Part shown: piece by piece, positions 7,594 to 17,228 of the stretch | How the letters are laid out: every line of letters begins with the position of its first letter | Numbering within the stretch: position 1 is the first letter of the stretch | Source of the DNA: Flagellimonas_A sp039592695 | Lineage (GTDB): Bacteria; Bacteroidota; Bacteroidia; Flavobacteriales; Flavobacteriaceae | DNA length: 64,000 bases | NCBI RefSeq assembly: GCF_039592695.1 | Contig: NZ_JBBUTK010000001.1 | Span: 1,054,001 to 1,118,000, forward strand | Direction: 5' to 3' | The notes under the pieces: model-generated | Databases searched by the model: none | The model's input: the letters and a program-made list of their open reading frames with translations, nothing else | Told to the model about the DNA's origin: nothing | Made by a program: the position numbers and the translations under genes

Positions 7594-8409
7594 ATGTTCG
7601 ATATTTTTGCAAGCCCAGATGCCTGGATGGCATTACTGACCCTCACCTTTTTAGAAATCATTCTCGGTATTGACAACATCATTTTTATATCGATTGCCGC
7701 AGGAAAACTTGAGCAAAAAGACCGTAAAAAAGCAACAAACATCGGTTTGGTGTTGGCCATGGCCATGAGAATCGTCTTACTTTTTGGTATCACGTGGTTG
7801 GTAAGCTTAAAAAAGCCTTTTTTGATTTTAGATGCTTCTTGGATTTCAGGTGGAATAAGCTGGCAGGCCTTGATTCTTTTTTTGGGTGGTTTGTTTTTGT
7901 TGTATAAAAGCACCAAAGAAATTCATGAAAAAATTGAAGACCGCGGGCATGATGAGCGCGAGGTAAAGAAGGGGCGTTCAAACTCATTGACCAATGCCAT
8001 AGTTCAAATTACCGTTATCAATATCGTTTTCTCCTTTGATTCGATTTTGACGGCAATTGGCATGACCAACGGCATTTCGCCCGACCCGAATGATGCACTT
8101 GTATTGATGATCATTGCGGTAGTCGTTTCTGTGCTGATTATGATGCTATTTGCAAATCCGGTCGGTAATTTTGTGAACCGCCATCCCTCGATTCAAGTGC
8201 TGGGACTGTCTTTTTTGATTTTAATCGGATTTATGCTTATCGCCGAGGCAGCACACTTATCGCACTTGGTGGTGTTTGACAGTGAAGTGGGTGCGATACC
8301 CAAAGGCTACCTCTATTTTGCCATTGCCTTTTCTTTGATGGTCGAGTTTTTCGACATGCGGATGATGAGGAACAGAAAAAAGAAGCAGGAAGAAGTGGTC
8401 GACGAATAG
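7594..8409 (+). CDS. TerC-family integral membrane protein
   Basis: 271 residues, seven to eight membrane segments. Family signature FLEIILGIDNIIFISI near residue 18 and a repeat of it near residue 148 (NIVFSFDSILTAIG), with conserved acidic residues in the membrane. TerC/YkoY/Alx proteins are linked to manganese export and to protein metalation at the membrane. The basic C-terminal tail (RNRKKKQEE) is cytosolic. The stop lies 2 nt from the stop of the convergent sterol-desaturase gene, with no terminator between them. Confidence 0.88.
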   Translation: MFDIFASPDAWMALLTLTFLEIILGIDNIIFISIAAGKLEQKDRKKATNIGLVLAMAMRIVLLFGITWLVSLKKPFLILDASWISGGISWQALILFLGGLFLLYKSTKEIHEKIEDRGHDEREVKKGRSNSLTNAIVQITVINIVFSFDSILTAIGMTNGISPDPNDALVLMIIAVVVSVLIMMLFANPVGNFVNRHPSIQVLGLSFLILIGFMLIAEAAHLSHLVVFDSEVGAIPKGYLYFAIAFSLMVEFFDMRMMRNRKKKQEEVVDE

Positions 8410-8411
8410 TT

Positions 8412-9377
8412 TTAATTGGGCCTGCTAAAAATCAAATCAGGATTTGATTTTTTTGCTTCCTTGAATTTTTTGAATTGATGCTGCTGCTGTTTAACGGTCA
8501 GGGTGCTTCCGTCGTGACTCCACCCAGGTGGCCCAAAAACATACATCAGTTTGTGGCGCCAATTCTTGGTTTTTTTCATGTCGTTCCAGATGTCTTTGAA
8601 CTCATGGGTCAAAATCACCGCAGGATTGTACGATTCTGGGGAATGTATCACGCCATACTTCACTTCGATATCATCGTCCAACTCTTTCCATGTACCGAAT
8701 AGTTTATCAAAGATGTTCAAAAATCCTCCATGGTTTTTATCCAAATACTCCACATTTTGGGCGTGGTGCACTTGGTGCATGGTGTGGGTGTTGAAGATTT
8801 TTTCCAGAAAACCCAATTTGGGAACATAGACCGAATGCAACTGAAATTGCCATAAAGCCTCAATGCCCAAACATACCACTACCATTTCAGGCGGAAAGCC
8901 CACGGCAGGCATCCACGCGTAAAACAAGGGCTTGTACAAAATGGTGAACCAGCCATTGCGCACTGCGGTGCCCAAATTATAATTGTCGGAAGAATGGTGC
9001 ACAATATGTGCGGCCCATAAGAGACGTATTTCATGGTTTGCGCGATGAAACCAGTAATACGTGAAGTCGTCGGCCAGCATACACAGCAACCAAACGTACC
9101 ATATATAACCAAAAGATTCGTACCCCAAAAAATTCTGCCGTACCCCGTTAATCTCAGGGTTGCACAATTCATAGACCCCCTCAAAGAGCACAACGGCAAA
9201 GATGACCTTGAACAACGGACCAATGAGTGCCGAGCCCACCCCCAAAAAACCACTGGCCGCTAAATCTTTCCACTCATAAAGATGGTCGTCGCCGTGCGTC
9301 TTACTGTATGTCAATTCAAATAAAATAAATGCAATAAATACGGGAACCCCGTACACCAGAGGGTTGGTGAAATCCAT
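8412..9377 (-). CDS. Sterol desaturase / fatty acid hydroxylase family protein
   Basis: 321 residues. Di-iron membrane enzyme family recognised by the histidine clusters HRANH, HIVHH and HTMHQVHH (residues about 118-210), set among about five membrane segments. Bacterial members hydroxylate or desaturate lipids, carotenoids or alkylglycerols, and the substrate here is unknown. The long C-terminal soluble part (residues 240-321) contains WRHKLMYVFGPPGWSHDG, a segment I associate with the flavobacterial subgroup. It stands alone, upstream of nothing co-directional except parC at 59 nt. Confidence 0.88.
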   Translation of the reverse strand: MDFTNPLVYGVPVFIAFILFELTYSKTHGDDHLYEWKDLAASGFLGVGSALIGPLFKVIFAVVLFEGVYELCNPEINGVRQNFLGYESFGYIWYVWLLCMLADDFTYYWFHRANHEIRLLWAAHIVHHSSDNYNLGTAVRNGWFTILYKPLFYAWMPAVGFPPEMVVVCLGIEALWQFQLHSVYVPKLGFLEKIFNTHTMHQVHHAQNVEYLDKNHGGFLNIFDKLFGTWKELDDDIEVKYGVIHSPESYNPAVILTHEFKDIWNDMKKTKNWRHKLMYVFGPPGWSHDGSTLTVKQQQHQFKKFKEAKKSNPDLIFSRPN

Positions 9378-9435
9378 TATGTGGGATTATGTTAGTGGTT
9401 TAGTATAAAACATGCAAAGTACACAGAATAAAATA

Positions 9436-12063
9436 TTAAAACAATGTTGGCTGGTCTGAATCCGACTCTTTTTTTGGATTGCTTTCATCTTCTGGGGCGA
9501 CATTTTCTTCATCTACAACTTCAATTTCTTCGGGCTTTTTTGGCTCTGGTGGCGTATATGGGAGCGACTCCAATTCATTGATTTCCAACACTTTTTCTTT
9601 GGTCAATTGGTTGCCCATGGCGGTGATACCCTTCACTGCAATAAACGCTTCTAAGTCTACCTCTAGGTTGTCTTTTCGCTCTTCGCCCCGCTTTTTCACA
9701 AAGACGACCTCGGCCCTCGGCCGGTAATCGACAAATACTTTTTCAAGATATGATTTGGGATGTTCGGTGATGATGGTTTCTTCCTTATCGGGACTCTCTA
9801 CCAAAAATCGTTTGACATAAAAAAGCTCTTTTTCACCTTCCCAATAGATGGCAGTGATTGGTTTGTTCGGATCCCACTTTTCCAACACCACCAGATCATC
9901 ATCAAAACGCAAGGTCAGTTCAGGAATCACGGTCTTCACCACCCCCTTTTGATTGATGAGCAACAAGCGGTCTTCGCTTGTAAACTCGCCCAACAGTTCA
10001 CCCCGCTCATCAACGTTGAGGCGTTGTACGGTATCATCAAACCAAAGCTTTCTGGGTTTCAATGTTGAAAGGCCTTTTTCTTTGAGTTCGATGCGCTTTA
10101 CCGCATATTTTGTGACCAGATTGCCCTTTGACGCCCGGCCCTTGATGAGCACATCGGCAAAATCAAGGTCCCATTTCAATTTCTTGATGCTTCCAGTTTG
10201 ACGCAAGTGCACCGTGACCACCTCGGCCTCACCATTCGGATTGGCTGAAAAATATAATACCTCAGAGCTTGACTTGCCAGTCGTCAAGTCGTAAAGCCTG
10301 TCTCTAGTGACACTGGTCACATTGAACCGTTTGATGTAGCTGGGGCCTCCCCTACCATCTTTGTAAATCATGTTGTACGTCGTACGCTTGTCCTTCTTTT
10401 TGAAAACAGCAACATGAATGATATTTTTGCCCACAAATGTCTTTGAGTCCACTTTGGTCACCATCATTTCCCCTTTCTTGGTAAAGACAATGATATCATC
10501 GATATCACTGCAATCGGTGACATATTCATCACGCCGCATGGAAGTGCCCACAAAACCTTCGGCACGATTCACATAGAGCTTGGTATTGCGAATGACCACT
10601 TTGGTGGCCTCGATGTCGTCGAAAATCTTGATTTCAGACTTGCGCTCACGCCCTGCCCCATAATTCTTTTTTAGCGTTTTGAAATAATCAATGGCAAAGT
10701 CGGTCAAATGTGCCAAATGGTGTTTGGTCTGGGCAATTTTTTCGTCAAGGCTTTCGATATTTTGCTGTGCCTTGTCTAAATCAAACTTTGAGATTCTTTT
10801 GATGCGTATCTCGGTGAGGCGGGTAATATCTTCTTCTGTCACCGCCCGCTTTAGCATTTTGGTATGCGGTTTCAAGCCTTTGTCAATGGCGGTAATGACA
10901 CCTTCCCATGTTTCTTCTTCTTCAATGTCTCGATAGATACGGTTTTCAATGAAAATGCGCTCCAAAGAAGCAAAGTGCCATTGTTCCTCGAGTTCTGAAA
11001 GCTGTATTTCCAGCTCTGATTTTAAGAGTTCGACCGTGTTATCGGTAGAACGCTCCAACATCTCTTTGACCCCCATAAAAACGGGTTTGTTGTCTTCGAT
11101 GATGCATCCCAAGGGCGATATGGAAGATTCGCAGGCCGTAAAGGCATACAAAGCATCAATGGTCTTATCTGGAGAGATTCCGCTCGGCAAATGGATGAGA
11201 ATTTCTACCTCGGCAGCGGTATTGTCCTCAATTTTCTTGATTTTTATCTTTCCCTTGTCATTCGCCTTTAAAATGGAGTCAATCAAAGATGAGGTATTGG
11301 TGCCATAGGGTATGTCATTTATGACCAGCGTATTTTTATCGTGTTGGGATATTTTGGCACGTACGCGCACCTTGCCCCCGCGCATACCTTCGTTGTAATT
11401 GGTCACATCAATAATGCCTGCCGTGGGAAAATCGGGAAACAATTTGAACCGTTGTCCCTTTAAATGTTTGATGGATGCATCTATCAATTCATTGAAGTTG
11501 TGGGGAAGGATTTTGGTGGAAAGTCCGACCGCAATGCCCTCGGCACCCTGTGCCAACAACAACGGAAACTTAACGGGAAGATTGATCGGTTCTTTTTTCC
11601 TGCCATCATACGAAAGCTGCCACTCGGTGATTTTAGGGCTGTACACCACATCTAGAGCGAACTTTGATAGGCGCGCCTCAATATACCTTGGTGCCGCTGC
11701 GCCATCACCCGTCAAGATATTGCCCCAGTTGCCCTGGGTGTCGATGAGCAAATCTTTTTGCCCAATTTGAACCATGGCATCACCGATACTTGCATCACCA
11801 TGGGGGTGATACTGCATGGTGTGCCCCACAACATTGGCCACCTTGTTGTACCGGCCGTCATCCAATTCTTTCAGGGAATGCATGATGCGCCGCTGTACAG
11901 GCTTGAAACCATCTTCTATGGCAGGAACGGCTCTCTCAAGGATGACGTAAGAAGCATAATCAAGAAACCAATCTTTGTACATGCCCGTGACCCGGGTCAG
12001 GGTCTCTTGATTTTCATCTTGAGATTCTAATTGCCCCTCATTCAATTCTCCATTCTCTTCCAT
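9436..12063 (-). CDS. parC: DNA topoisomerase IV subunit A
   Basis: 875 residues. Catalytic subunit that cuts and rejoins DNA to unlink sister chromosomes. Active-site Tyr127 sits in AAAPRYIEARL, with the upstream quinolone-interacting region KPVQRRIMHSL and HPHGDASIGDAM. No GyrA-box is present, and the C-terminus is a beta-propeller-like region ending in an acidic tail (EEIEVVDEENVAPEDE), which supports ParC rather than GyrA. It follows parE by 21 nt in the same operon. Length matches Bacteroidota ParC. Confidence 0.93.
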   Translation of the reverse strand: MEENGELNEGQLESQDENQETLTRVTGMYKDWFLDYASYVILERAVPAIEDGFKPVQRRIMHSLKELDDGRYNKVANVVGHTMQYHPHGDASIGDAMVQIGQKDLLIDTQGNWGNILTGDGAAAPRYIEARLSKFALDVVYSPKITEWQLSYDGRKKEPINLPVKFPLLLAQGAEGIAVGLSTKILPHNFNELIDASIKHLKGQRFKLFPDFPTAGIIDVTNYNEGMRGGKVRVRAKISQHDKNTLVINDIPYGTNTSSLIDSILKANDKGKIKIKKIEDNTAAEVEILIHLPSGISPDKTIDALYAFTACESSISPLGCIIEDNKPVFMGVKEMLERSTDNTVELLKSELEIQLSELEEQWHFASLERIFIENRIYRDIEEEETWEGVITAIDKGLKPHTKMLKRAVTEEDITRLTEIRIKRISKFDLDKAQQNIESLDEKIAQTKHHLAHLTDFAIDYFKTLKKNYGAGRERKSEIKIFDDIEATKVVIRNTKLYVNRAEGFVGTSMRRDEYVTDCSDIDDIIVFTKKGEMMVTKVDSKTFVGKNIIHVAVFKKKDKRTTYNMIYKDGRGGPSYIKRFNVTSVTRDRLYDLTTGKSSSEVLYFSANPNGEAEVVTVHLRQTGSIKKLKWDLDFADVLIKGRASKGNLVTKYAVKRIELKEKGLSTLKPRKLWFDDTVQRLNVDERGELLGEFTSEDRLLLINQKGVVKTVIPELTLRFDDDLVVLEKWDPNKPITAIYWEGEKELFYVKRFLVESPDKEETIITEHPKSYLEKVFVDYRPRAEVVFVKKRGEERKDNLEVDLEAFIAVKGITAMGNQLTKEKVLEINELESLPYTPPEPKKPEEIEVVDEENVAPEDESNPKKESDSDQPTLF

Positions 12064-12084
12064 TCAAAACAGCAATGTGCTTTC

Positions 12085-13944
12085 TTATAGTTGGTTTTCA
12101 TCAACCAAATCAAGCTCTACTTTAAGGTTATTGATAATAAATTCTTGTCGGTCTGGTGTATTTTTGCCCATGTAAAATTGCAATAGCTGGTCGATGCTCA
12201 TGGCCTTGTCCAACATTACGGGTTCCAATCGGATGTCATCGCCAATGAAATGTTTGAACTCATCGGGGGAAATTTCGCCCAACCCCTTAAAACGGGTAAT
12301 TTCGGGCTTGCCCTTCAATTTTTCAATGGCCTCACGTTTCTCTTCTTCACTGTAACAGTAGATGGTTTCTTTTTTATTGCGCACCCGAAACAGTGGGGTC
12401 TGCAAAATATACAGGTGGTTTTCTTTGATCAATTCTGGAAAGAACTGTAGAAAGAAAGTAATCAACAACAATCGGATGTGCATACCGTCGACATCGGCAT
12501 CCGTGGCGATTACTATATTGTTATAACGCAGATCTTCAAGGGATTCCTCAATATTGAGAGCCGCTTGCAAAAGATTGAATTCCTCGTTCTCGTAGACCAC
12601 CTTTTTTGACATTCCGTAAGAATTCAAAGGCTTACCACGAAGGCTGAAGACCGCTTGGGTATTGACATCGCGTGATTTTGTAATGGAGCCCGAAGCGGAG
12701 TCGCCCTCGGTGATGAAAAGGGTGGACTCTAATCGTCGGTCGTTTTTCATGTCCCCAAGGTGCACCCTGCAATCACGCAGTTTTTTATTGTGCAAACTGG
12801 CTTTTTTGGCGCGCTCACGGGCCAGTTTCCGTATGCCGGAAAGCTCCTTGCGCTCTTTTTCGGCCTGAACAATTTTCTTCTGAAGTGCCTGTGCTGTCTC
12901 CTCGTTCTTATGAAGATAATTGTCAAGTTGCTTGCCGATAAAATCGTTGATGTAGGTGCGCACCGTAGGCAAATCACCGCCCATATCGGTAGACCCCAGC
13001 TTGGTCTTGGTCTGACTTTCGAACACAGGCTCCATCACCTTGATCGAAATGGCCGAGATGATTGATTTTCGAATATCGGAAGCGTCATAGTTCTTTTTGT
13101 AAAAATCACGGACAGTCTTTACAATCGCCTCTCGAAAAGCGGCTTGGTGTGTACCGCCTTGGGTGGTATTTTGACCGTTTACGAATGAATGGTACTCCTC
13201 GCTGTATTGGGTCTTGCTGTGTGTCATTGCGACCTCGATATCGTTGCCCTTCAGGTGAATTATCGGATACAGCATATCGTCAGCATTGGTATTGTCTTGC
13301 AACAGATCTTTGAGACCGTTTTCAGAGTAAAATTTTTCTCCGTTGAAAACAATCGTGAGGCCTGGGTTTAGGTAGACATAGTTCTTGAGCATGCGCTCAA
13401 CGTACTCGCTGCGATACTTATATTTTTTAAAAATGGATTCGTCGGGAACAAAGGTCACTTTTGTGCCCTTGCGCCGAGAGGTTTCATCCAACAACTCTTC
13501 GTTTTTGAGCTCGCCAGTCTCAAACTCGGCAGATTTTGACTTTCCATCACGTGTGGACTCCACCTTGAAATAAGTGGAAAGCGCATTGACCGCCTTTGTA
13601 CCGACCCCGTTGAGGCCTACGGACTTTTTAAAGGCACGGGTATCATACTTGCCACCCGTGTTCATTTTGGAGACCACATCGACCACTTTGCCCAACGGAA
13701 TGCCACGACCATAATCACGAACGATGACGGTATTCTCGCGGATGGAAATCTCGATGGTCTTACCGGCCCCCATGACAAATTCGTCGATACAGTTGTCGAT
13801 GACCTCTTTCAGTAGAATATAGATGCCATCATCGGCGGAAGAACCATCACCCAATTTGCCGATGTACATACCGGGACGCATCCTGATATGCTCTTTCCAG
13901 TCAAGAGAGCGGATGTTATCTTCTGTATACTGAGTGTTTGACAC
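12085..13944 (-). CDS. parE: DNA topoisomerase IV subunit B
   Basis: 619 residues. ATPase subunit of topoisomerase IV. GHKL ATPase motifs are visible: KEVIDNCIDE, RDYGRGIPLG, VGLNGVGTKAVNALS. The TOPRIM motifs are FITEGDSASGS and IATDADVDGMHIR. The QLDRxG-like C-terminal segment and short length fit ParE better than GyrB (usually nearer 645 residues in this phylum). It is the first gene of parE-parC. The 224-bp upstream gap shows no clear TAnnTTTG element. Confidence 0.93.
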   Translation of the reverse strand: MSNTQYTEDNIRSLDWKEHIRMRPGMYIGKLGDGSSADDGIYILLKEVIDNCIDEFVMGAGKTIEISIRENTVIVRDYGRGIPLGKVVDVVSKMNTGGKYDTRAFKKSVGLNGVGTKAVNALSTYFKVESTRDGKSKSAEFETGELKNEELLDETSRRKGTKVTFVPDESIFKKYKYRSEYVERMLKNYVYLNPGLTIVFNGEKFYSENGLKDLLQDNTNADDMLYPIIHLKGNDIEVAMTHSKTQYSEEYHSFVNGQNTTQGGTHQAAFREAIVKTVRDFYKKNYDASDIRKSIISAISIKVMEPVFESQTKTKLGSTDMGGDLPTVRTYINDFIGKQLDNYLHKNEETAQALQKKIVQAEKERKELSGIRKLARERAKKASLHNKKLRDCRVHLGDMKNDRRLESTLFITEGDSASGSITKSRDVNTQAVFSLRGKPLNSYGMSKKVVYENEEFNLLQAALNIEESLEDLRYNNIVIATDADVDGMHIRLLLITFFLQFFPELIKENHLYILQTPLFRVRNKKETIYCYSEEEKREAIEKLKGKPEITRFKGLGEISPDEFKHFIGDDIRLEPVMLDKAMSIDQLLQFYMGKNTPDRQEFIINNLKVELDLVDENQL

Positions 13945-14168
13945 GGTGTGTTGGGTTATTAAGTTATAAAGTTACCTGCTATTGGGTTATGCTTTAAAGA
14001 TGCTCAAGAAAATTGGTAAGTTATCCATTCCAATTAACCCAACAACTATTAACCAAAGCGACAGCTTCATCAATGCTAATATATAATTATGGGTGAAAAA
14101 TCAAAATGTGGGCTTTGGAAAGTAATCAACATCCTTTTTTGATAACTTGCTACGAGAGGCAGTAAAAT

Positions 14169-15263
14169 TTAGACATTAAACCTAAAATGCATCACATCAC
14201 CATCTTTAACGACATAGTCTTTGCCCTCAACCCGCATCTTACCGGCCTCTTTGACCTTGGCTTCACTGCCGTATTGCACAAAATCGTTATACGAAATCAC
14301 TTCAGCCCGAATAAACCCTTTTTCAAAATCAGTGTGGATGACCCCTGCGGCTTGTGGTGCGGTAAATCCTTTTTTGATGGTCCAAGCCCGTACTTCCTTC
14401 TCTCCAGCAGTAAAATAAGTTTCCAAATTCAGTAGCTTGTAGGCTCCTTGTATCAATTTTGCAGAACCGGGTTCTGATAGCCCCAAATCTTCTAAAAATA
14501 ATTGCCGTTCTTCGTAGGTGTCTAACTCAGTGATATCGGCCTCGGTGCCCACAGCAAGATAAATGACTTCGGCGTTTTCATCTTTGACCGCTTCTTTTAC
14601 CTGCTCAACATAGGCATTGCCATCAACAGCAGCAGCCTCATCCACATTGCAGACATACATGACGGGTTTGTCGGTAATCAATTGCAACGGTTTTACAAAA
14701 TCACGATACACATCGTCTGAAATCGGTATCGCCCTGACCGAAGTGCCCGATTCGAGTCCGGCTTTGAGTTGGGTCAAAACTGCAGCTTCCTTTTGGGCCT
14801 CTTTGTTTCCGGTCTTTGCAGCACGGGCGACTTTATCGAGCTTTTTTTCAACGCTTTCCAAATCCTTCAACTGAAGTTCCATATCAATGGTTTCCTTATC
14901 TCGGATAGGATCTACGGAACCATCAACATGCACCACATTGTCATTGTCAAAACAGCGCAATACATGAAGTATCGCATCAGTCTCGCGGATGTTTCCCAAA
15001 AACTGGTTGCCCAGTCCCTCGCCCTTACTGGCACCTTTTACCAAACCCGCTATATCAACAATTTCGACCGTTGCGGGAATCACCTGTTGTGGATTCACCA
15101 ATGCTTCCAACTTTTCAAGCCGTGCATCGGGAACGTTCACCACGCCGATATTGGGTTCAATGGTACAGAAGGGAAAATTGGCACTCTGTGCCTTGGCATT
15201 CGAGAGACAATTGAAAAGTGTTGATTTGCCCACGTTGGGCAATCCTACAATTCCGGCTTTCAT
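14169..15263 (-). CDS. ychF: Redox-regulated ATPase YchF
   Basis: 364 residues. Obg-family P-loop protein that prefers ATP and binds ribosomes. Walker A GLPNVGKSTLF at residues 6-16, switch DIAGLVKGASKGEGLGN, and the altered base-recognition motif NVDE in place of NKxD, which explains ATP preference. The C-terminal TGS-like domain contains KGFTAPQAAGVIHTDFEKGFIRAEV. Length is normal. Single-gene unit. Confidence 0.95.
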   Translation of the reverse strand: MKAGIVGLPNVGKSTLFNCLSNAKAQSANFPFCTIEPNIGVVNVPDARLEKLEALVNPQQVIPATVEIVDIAGLVKGASKGEGLGNQFLGNIRETDAILHVLRCFDNDNVVHVDGSVDPIRDKETIDMELQLKDLESVEKKLDKVARAAKTGNKEAQKEAAVLTQLKAGLESGTSVRAIPISDDVYRDFVKPLQLITDKPVMYVCNVDEAAAVDGNAYVEQVKEAVKDENAEVIYLAVGTEADITELDTYEERQLFLEDLGLSEPGSAKLIQGAYKLLNLETYFTAGEKEVRAWTIKKGFTAPQAAGVIHTDFEKGFIRAEVISYNDFVQYGSEAKVKEAGKMRVEGKDYVVKDGDVMHFRFNV

Positions 15264-15269
15264 AGTGTA

Positions 15270-15302
15270 TGTTTGATGATGGATGCTTGATGTTTGATGA
15301 TG
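15270..15302. repeat. Short direct repeat in the leader of ychF
   Basis: The 12-mer TGTTTGATGATG occurs at 15270-15281 and again at 15291-15302, separated by GATGCTTGA. The complement of that spacer (TCAAGCATC) reappears at 15393-15401, giving a long-range inverted pair. It looks like low-complexity intergenic repeat sequence rather than an operator. Confidence 0.55.
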
Positions 15303-15336
15303 TCAATATTTTGTGTGAAAAATTTTAATTGGGGTG

Positions 15337-15344
15337 CAAATATA
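15337..15344 (-). promoter_or_regulatory. Possible -7 element for ychF
   Basis: The minus strand reads TATATTTG (TAnnTTTG) about 73 nt upstream of the ychF start, so the mRNA leader would include the short direct repeat. No -33 TTG at the right distance. Confidence 0.35.
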
Positions 15345-15412
15345 GATTTTTCAGGAGCTTACTTGAGGTTCTCAAAGAAAAAACATCGTGCTTCAAGCAT
15401 CTTGCATCAGTA

Positions 15413-15538
15413 CTACATCCCCTTGAACAAAAAATAGAATACCATGACAATGAGACCGACAAAACCGATAACAGCTATTGCCGCCAGTGTGCAACCTGCT
15501 TGTTTCCAAAAACCATTGTAGTCTTTGTTTTCAGCCAT
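15413..15538 (-). CDS. 41-residue single-span membrane protein
   Basis: A short frame reads MAENKDYNGFWKQAGC, then a hydrophobic helix (LAAIAVIGFVGLIVMVFYFL) and a basic end (FKGM). The layout of a polar amphipathic N-terminus plus one membrane span is common among small bacterial membrane proteins. It starts right after the ferredoxin terminator (15539-15563) and ends 150 nt from ychF. The frame is clean and the composition is plausible for a real protein. No family is recognised. Confidence 0.6.
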   Translation of the reverse strand: MAENKDYNGFWKQAGCTLAAIAVIGFVGLIVMVFYFLFKGM

Positions 15539-15563
15539 AAAAAAACCGAGTCAATTGACTCGG
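15539..15563 (-). terminator. Rho-independent terminator of the ferredoxin gene
   Basis: CCGAGTCAATTGACTCGG (15546-15563) is a perfect 18-bp palindrome followed on the minus strand by seven T residues. It sits 26 nt after the ferredoxin stop and touches the ATG of the 41-residue frame. Confidence 0.8.
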
Positions 15564-15589
15564 CCAAGATACTTTATTCTCTATTTATC

Positions 15590-15943
15590 TCATCCATCAG
15601 GATGCATAAACCGTTGCTTGCCCAACAGCTCTTCTTCAGTCTCTACCCTATCTTCATCAGGTACACAACAATCTACAGGACAAACGGCCGCACACTGTGG
15701 CTCTTCGTGAAAGCCCATACATTCGGTGCACTTATCGGGAGCTATGTAGTAAATCTCATCGCTGACGGGCTCTTGCACTTCTTCTGCATTCACAGCTTTA
15801 CCGTCAGGTAAAACAACGTCACCGGTCAAAGAGGTGCCGTCGCTATAACGCCATTCGTCTGCTCCTTCGTAAATGGCCGTGTTGGGGCACTCAGGCTCGC
15901 AGGCACCGCAATTGATGCACTCGTCAGTGATGATAATTGCCAT
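15590..15943 (-). CDS. 4Fe-4S dicluster ferredoxin
   Basis: 117 residues. Cluster I motif CINCGACEPECPNTAIYEG (residues 9-27) and cluster II CTECMGF...CAAVCPVDCCVPD (about 73-96). An acidic 45-residue insert lies between them. Soluble electron carrier, similar to the YfhL/FdxA-like ferredoxins of Bacteroidota. The neighbouring divergent gene encodes an acyl-CoA reductase, but whether this ferredoxin feeds it is not known. Confidence 0.9.
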   Translation of the reverse strand: MAIIITDECINCGACEPECPNTAIYEGADEWRYSDGTSLTGDVVLPDGKAVNAEEVQEPVSDEIYYIAPDKCTECMGFHEEPQCAAVCPVDCCVPDEDRVETEEELLGKQRFMHPDG

Positions 15944-15964
15944 AATTTTCTTTTTTTTATGCCC

Positions 15965-15982
15965 TCCCGATAACTATCGGGA
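15965..15982. repeat. Intergenic palindrome TCCCGATA-N2-TATCGGGA
   Basis: Eight-base perfect arms around AC lie between the divergent ferredoxin and acyl-CoA reductase genes. I recall this CCCGATA/TATCGGG type of palindrome as a dispersed intergenic repeat in flavobacterial genomes. Only one copy was noticed in this window. Confidence 0.5.
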
Positions 15983-16054
15983 TGGCTGGGTATCTGTCAA
16001 ATCTGACTGCTATCTAAAGCCAAATCTTCTAGCAAAATTTTAATATAGGATATG

Positions 16055-16062
16055 TACTTTTG
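16055..16062 (+). promoter_or_regulatory. -7 element for the acyl-CoA reductase gene
   Basis: TACTTTTG fits TAnnTTTG, 38 nt before the ATG at 16101. The same octamer precedes the XRE gene. The -33 region has no clear TTG. Confidence 0.45.
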
Positions 16063-16100
16063 CGCAAAGTTATACCCTACTAAATTAGTGCACAAATATA

Positions 16101-17144
16101 ATGGCCGAACAAACGGATTATTGGAAAGCTTTTGTTAAACTTGGGCGTTTTCTCAGGGATTTTTGTGAAAATCGTGATAACGATGACGGCCACTTCTCAA
16201 ATCTAAAAAAAACAATCCACCTCGCCCAACAGCAAAATGCTTGGTTCACTTCAGAAAATATTCACTTTGCATTGCAGCAGTGGGGCGATATCTTGACGGA
16301 AGAAAACCTTAAAAATTGGCTTTCCACCTACCAAATATCCAAAGACAATGGGGCCAAGACCATTGGTATCATCATGGCCGGAAACATCCCCCTGGTCGGC
16401 TTTCATGATTTTTTGAGCGTGTTGGTGACTGGCAACAGGGCACTCTGTAAACTTTCATCAAATGATGCTGTATTGCTGCCCACCTTGGCCGAGCAATTAA
16501 TTGCGTTTGAACCATCACTGAAAAGCTGTATAGCATTTACAGAGAACCGTCTAGAAAATTTTGATGCCATTATCGCCACGGGCAGTAACAACACTTCCCG
16601 TTATTTTGAATACTACTTTGGCAAATACCCCAATATTATCAGAAAGAACAGAACTTCGGTCGCTGTACTTACTGGTAATGAAACCGAAGAACAGCTAAAA
16701 AATCTGGGAAATGATATTTTCAGGTATTTTGGATTGGGTTGCCGTAACGTATCAAAGATTTTTGTTCCGCACGATTATGATCTTGACCCCTTGTTCAATG
16801 CCCTTTTTGAATACAAATCAATCATTGAGCATCACAAATATGCCAACAACTACGATTACAATAAGGCGGTCTATCTCATGAGCGACTTTAAGATTCTCGA
16901 TAACGGTTTTCTCATTCTGAAAGAGGATAAAAACCTTCATTCGCCCATTGCAGCACTGTTTTTCGAGAAATATGATAGCCACAATAACCTAAGAACACAT
17001 CTGGAAGCTGAAAAAGAGCAATTACAGTGCATAGTGGGCAATTTAGAAATATCCAATGAAATTCCTTTTGGCCATACCCAACGACCTGGGCTTGCTGATT
17101 ATGCTGATGGTGTCGACACTGTTGATTTCTTGTTGACATTGTAG
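16101..17144 (+). CDS. Acyl-CoA reductase, LuxC family
   Basis: 347 residues. NADPH-dependent reduction of acyl-CoA or acyl-protein thioesters to aldehyde, in the aldehyde-dehydrogenase superfamily. Family marks are GIIMAGNIPLVGFHD near residue 90, IIATGSNNTSRYFEYYF, and the catalytic Cys in FGLGCRNVSKIFVP near residue 215. Luminescence genes (luxA, luxB, luxD, luxE) are absent, so the role here is likely in lipid or amino-acid-derived metabolism. It lies divergent from the ferredoxin and upstream of serC. Confidence 0.85.
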   Translation: MAEQTDYWKAFVKLGRFLRDFCENRDNDDGHFSNLKKTIHLAQQQNAWFTSENIHFALQQWGDILTEENLKNWLSTYQISKDNGAKTIGIIMAGNIPLVGFHDFLSVLVTGNRALCKLSSNDAVLLPTLAEQLIAFEPSLKSCIAFTENRLENFDAIIATGSNNTSRYFEYYFGKYPNIIRKNRTSVAVLTGNETEEQLKNLGNDIFRYFGLGCRNVSKIFVPHDYDLDPLFNALFEYKSIIEHHKYANNYDYNKAVYLMSDFKILDNGFLILKEDKNLHSPIAALFFEKYDSHNNLRTHLEAEKEQLQCIVGNLEISNEIPFGHTQRPGLADYADGVDTVDFLLTL

Positions 17145-17228
17145 TCATTATTTGTTTGTTGCCCGTTTCTACATCCGTGAAAATTTTAAGACCTTTAACC
17201 TTTGGTAAATCAGACAGAAGACAGAACT

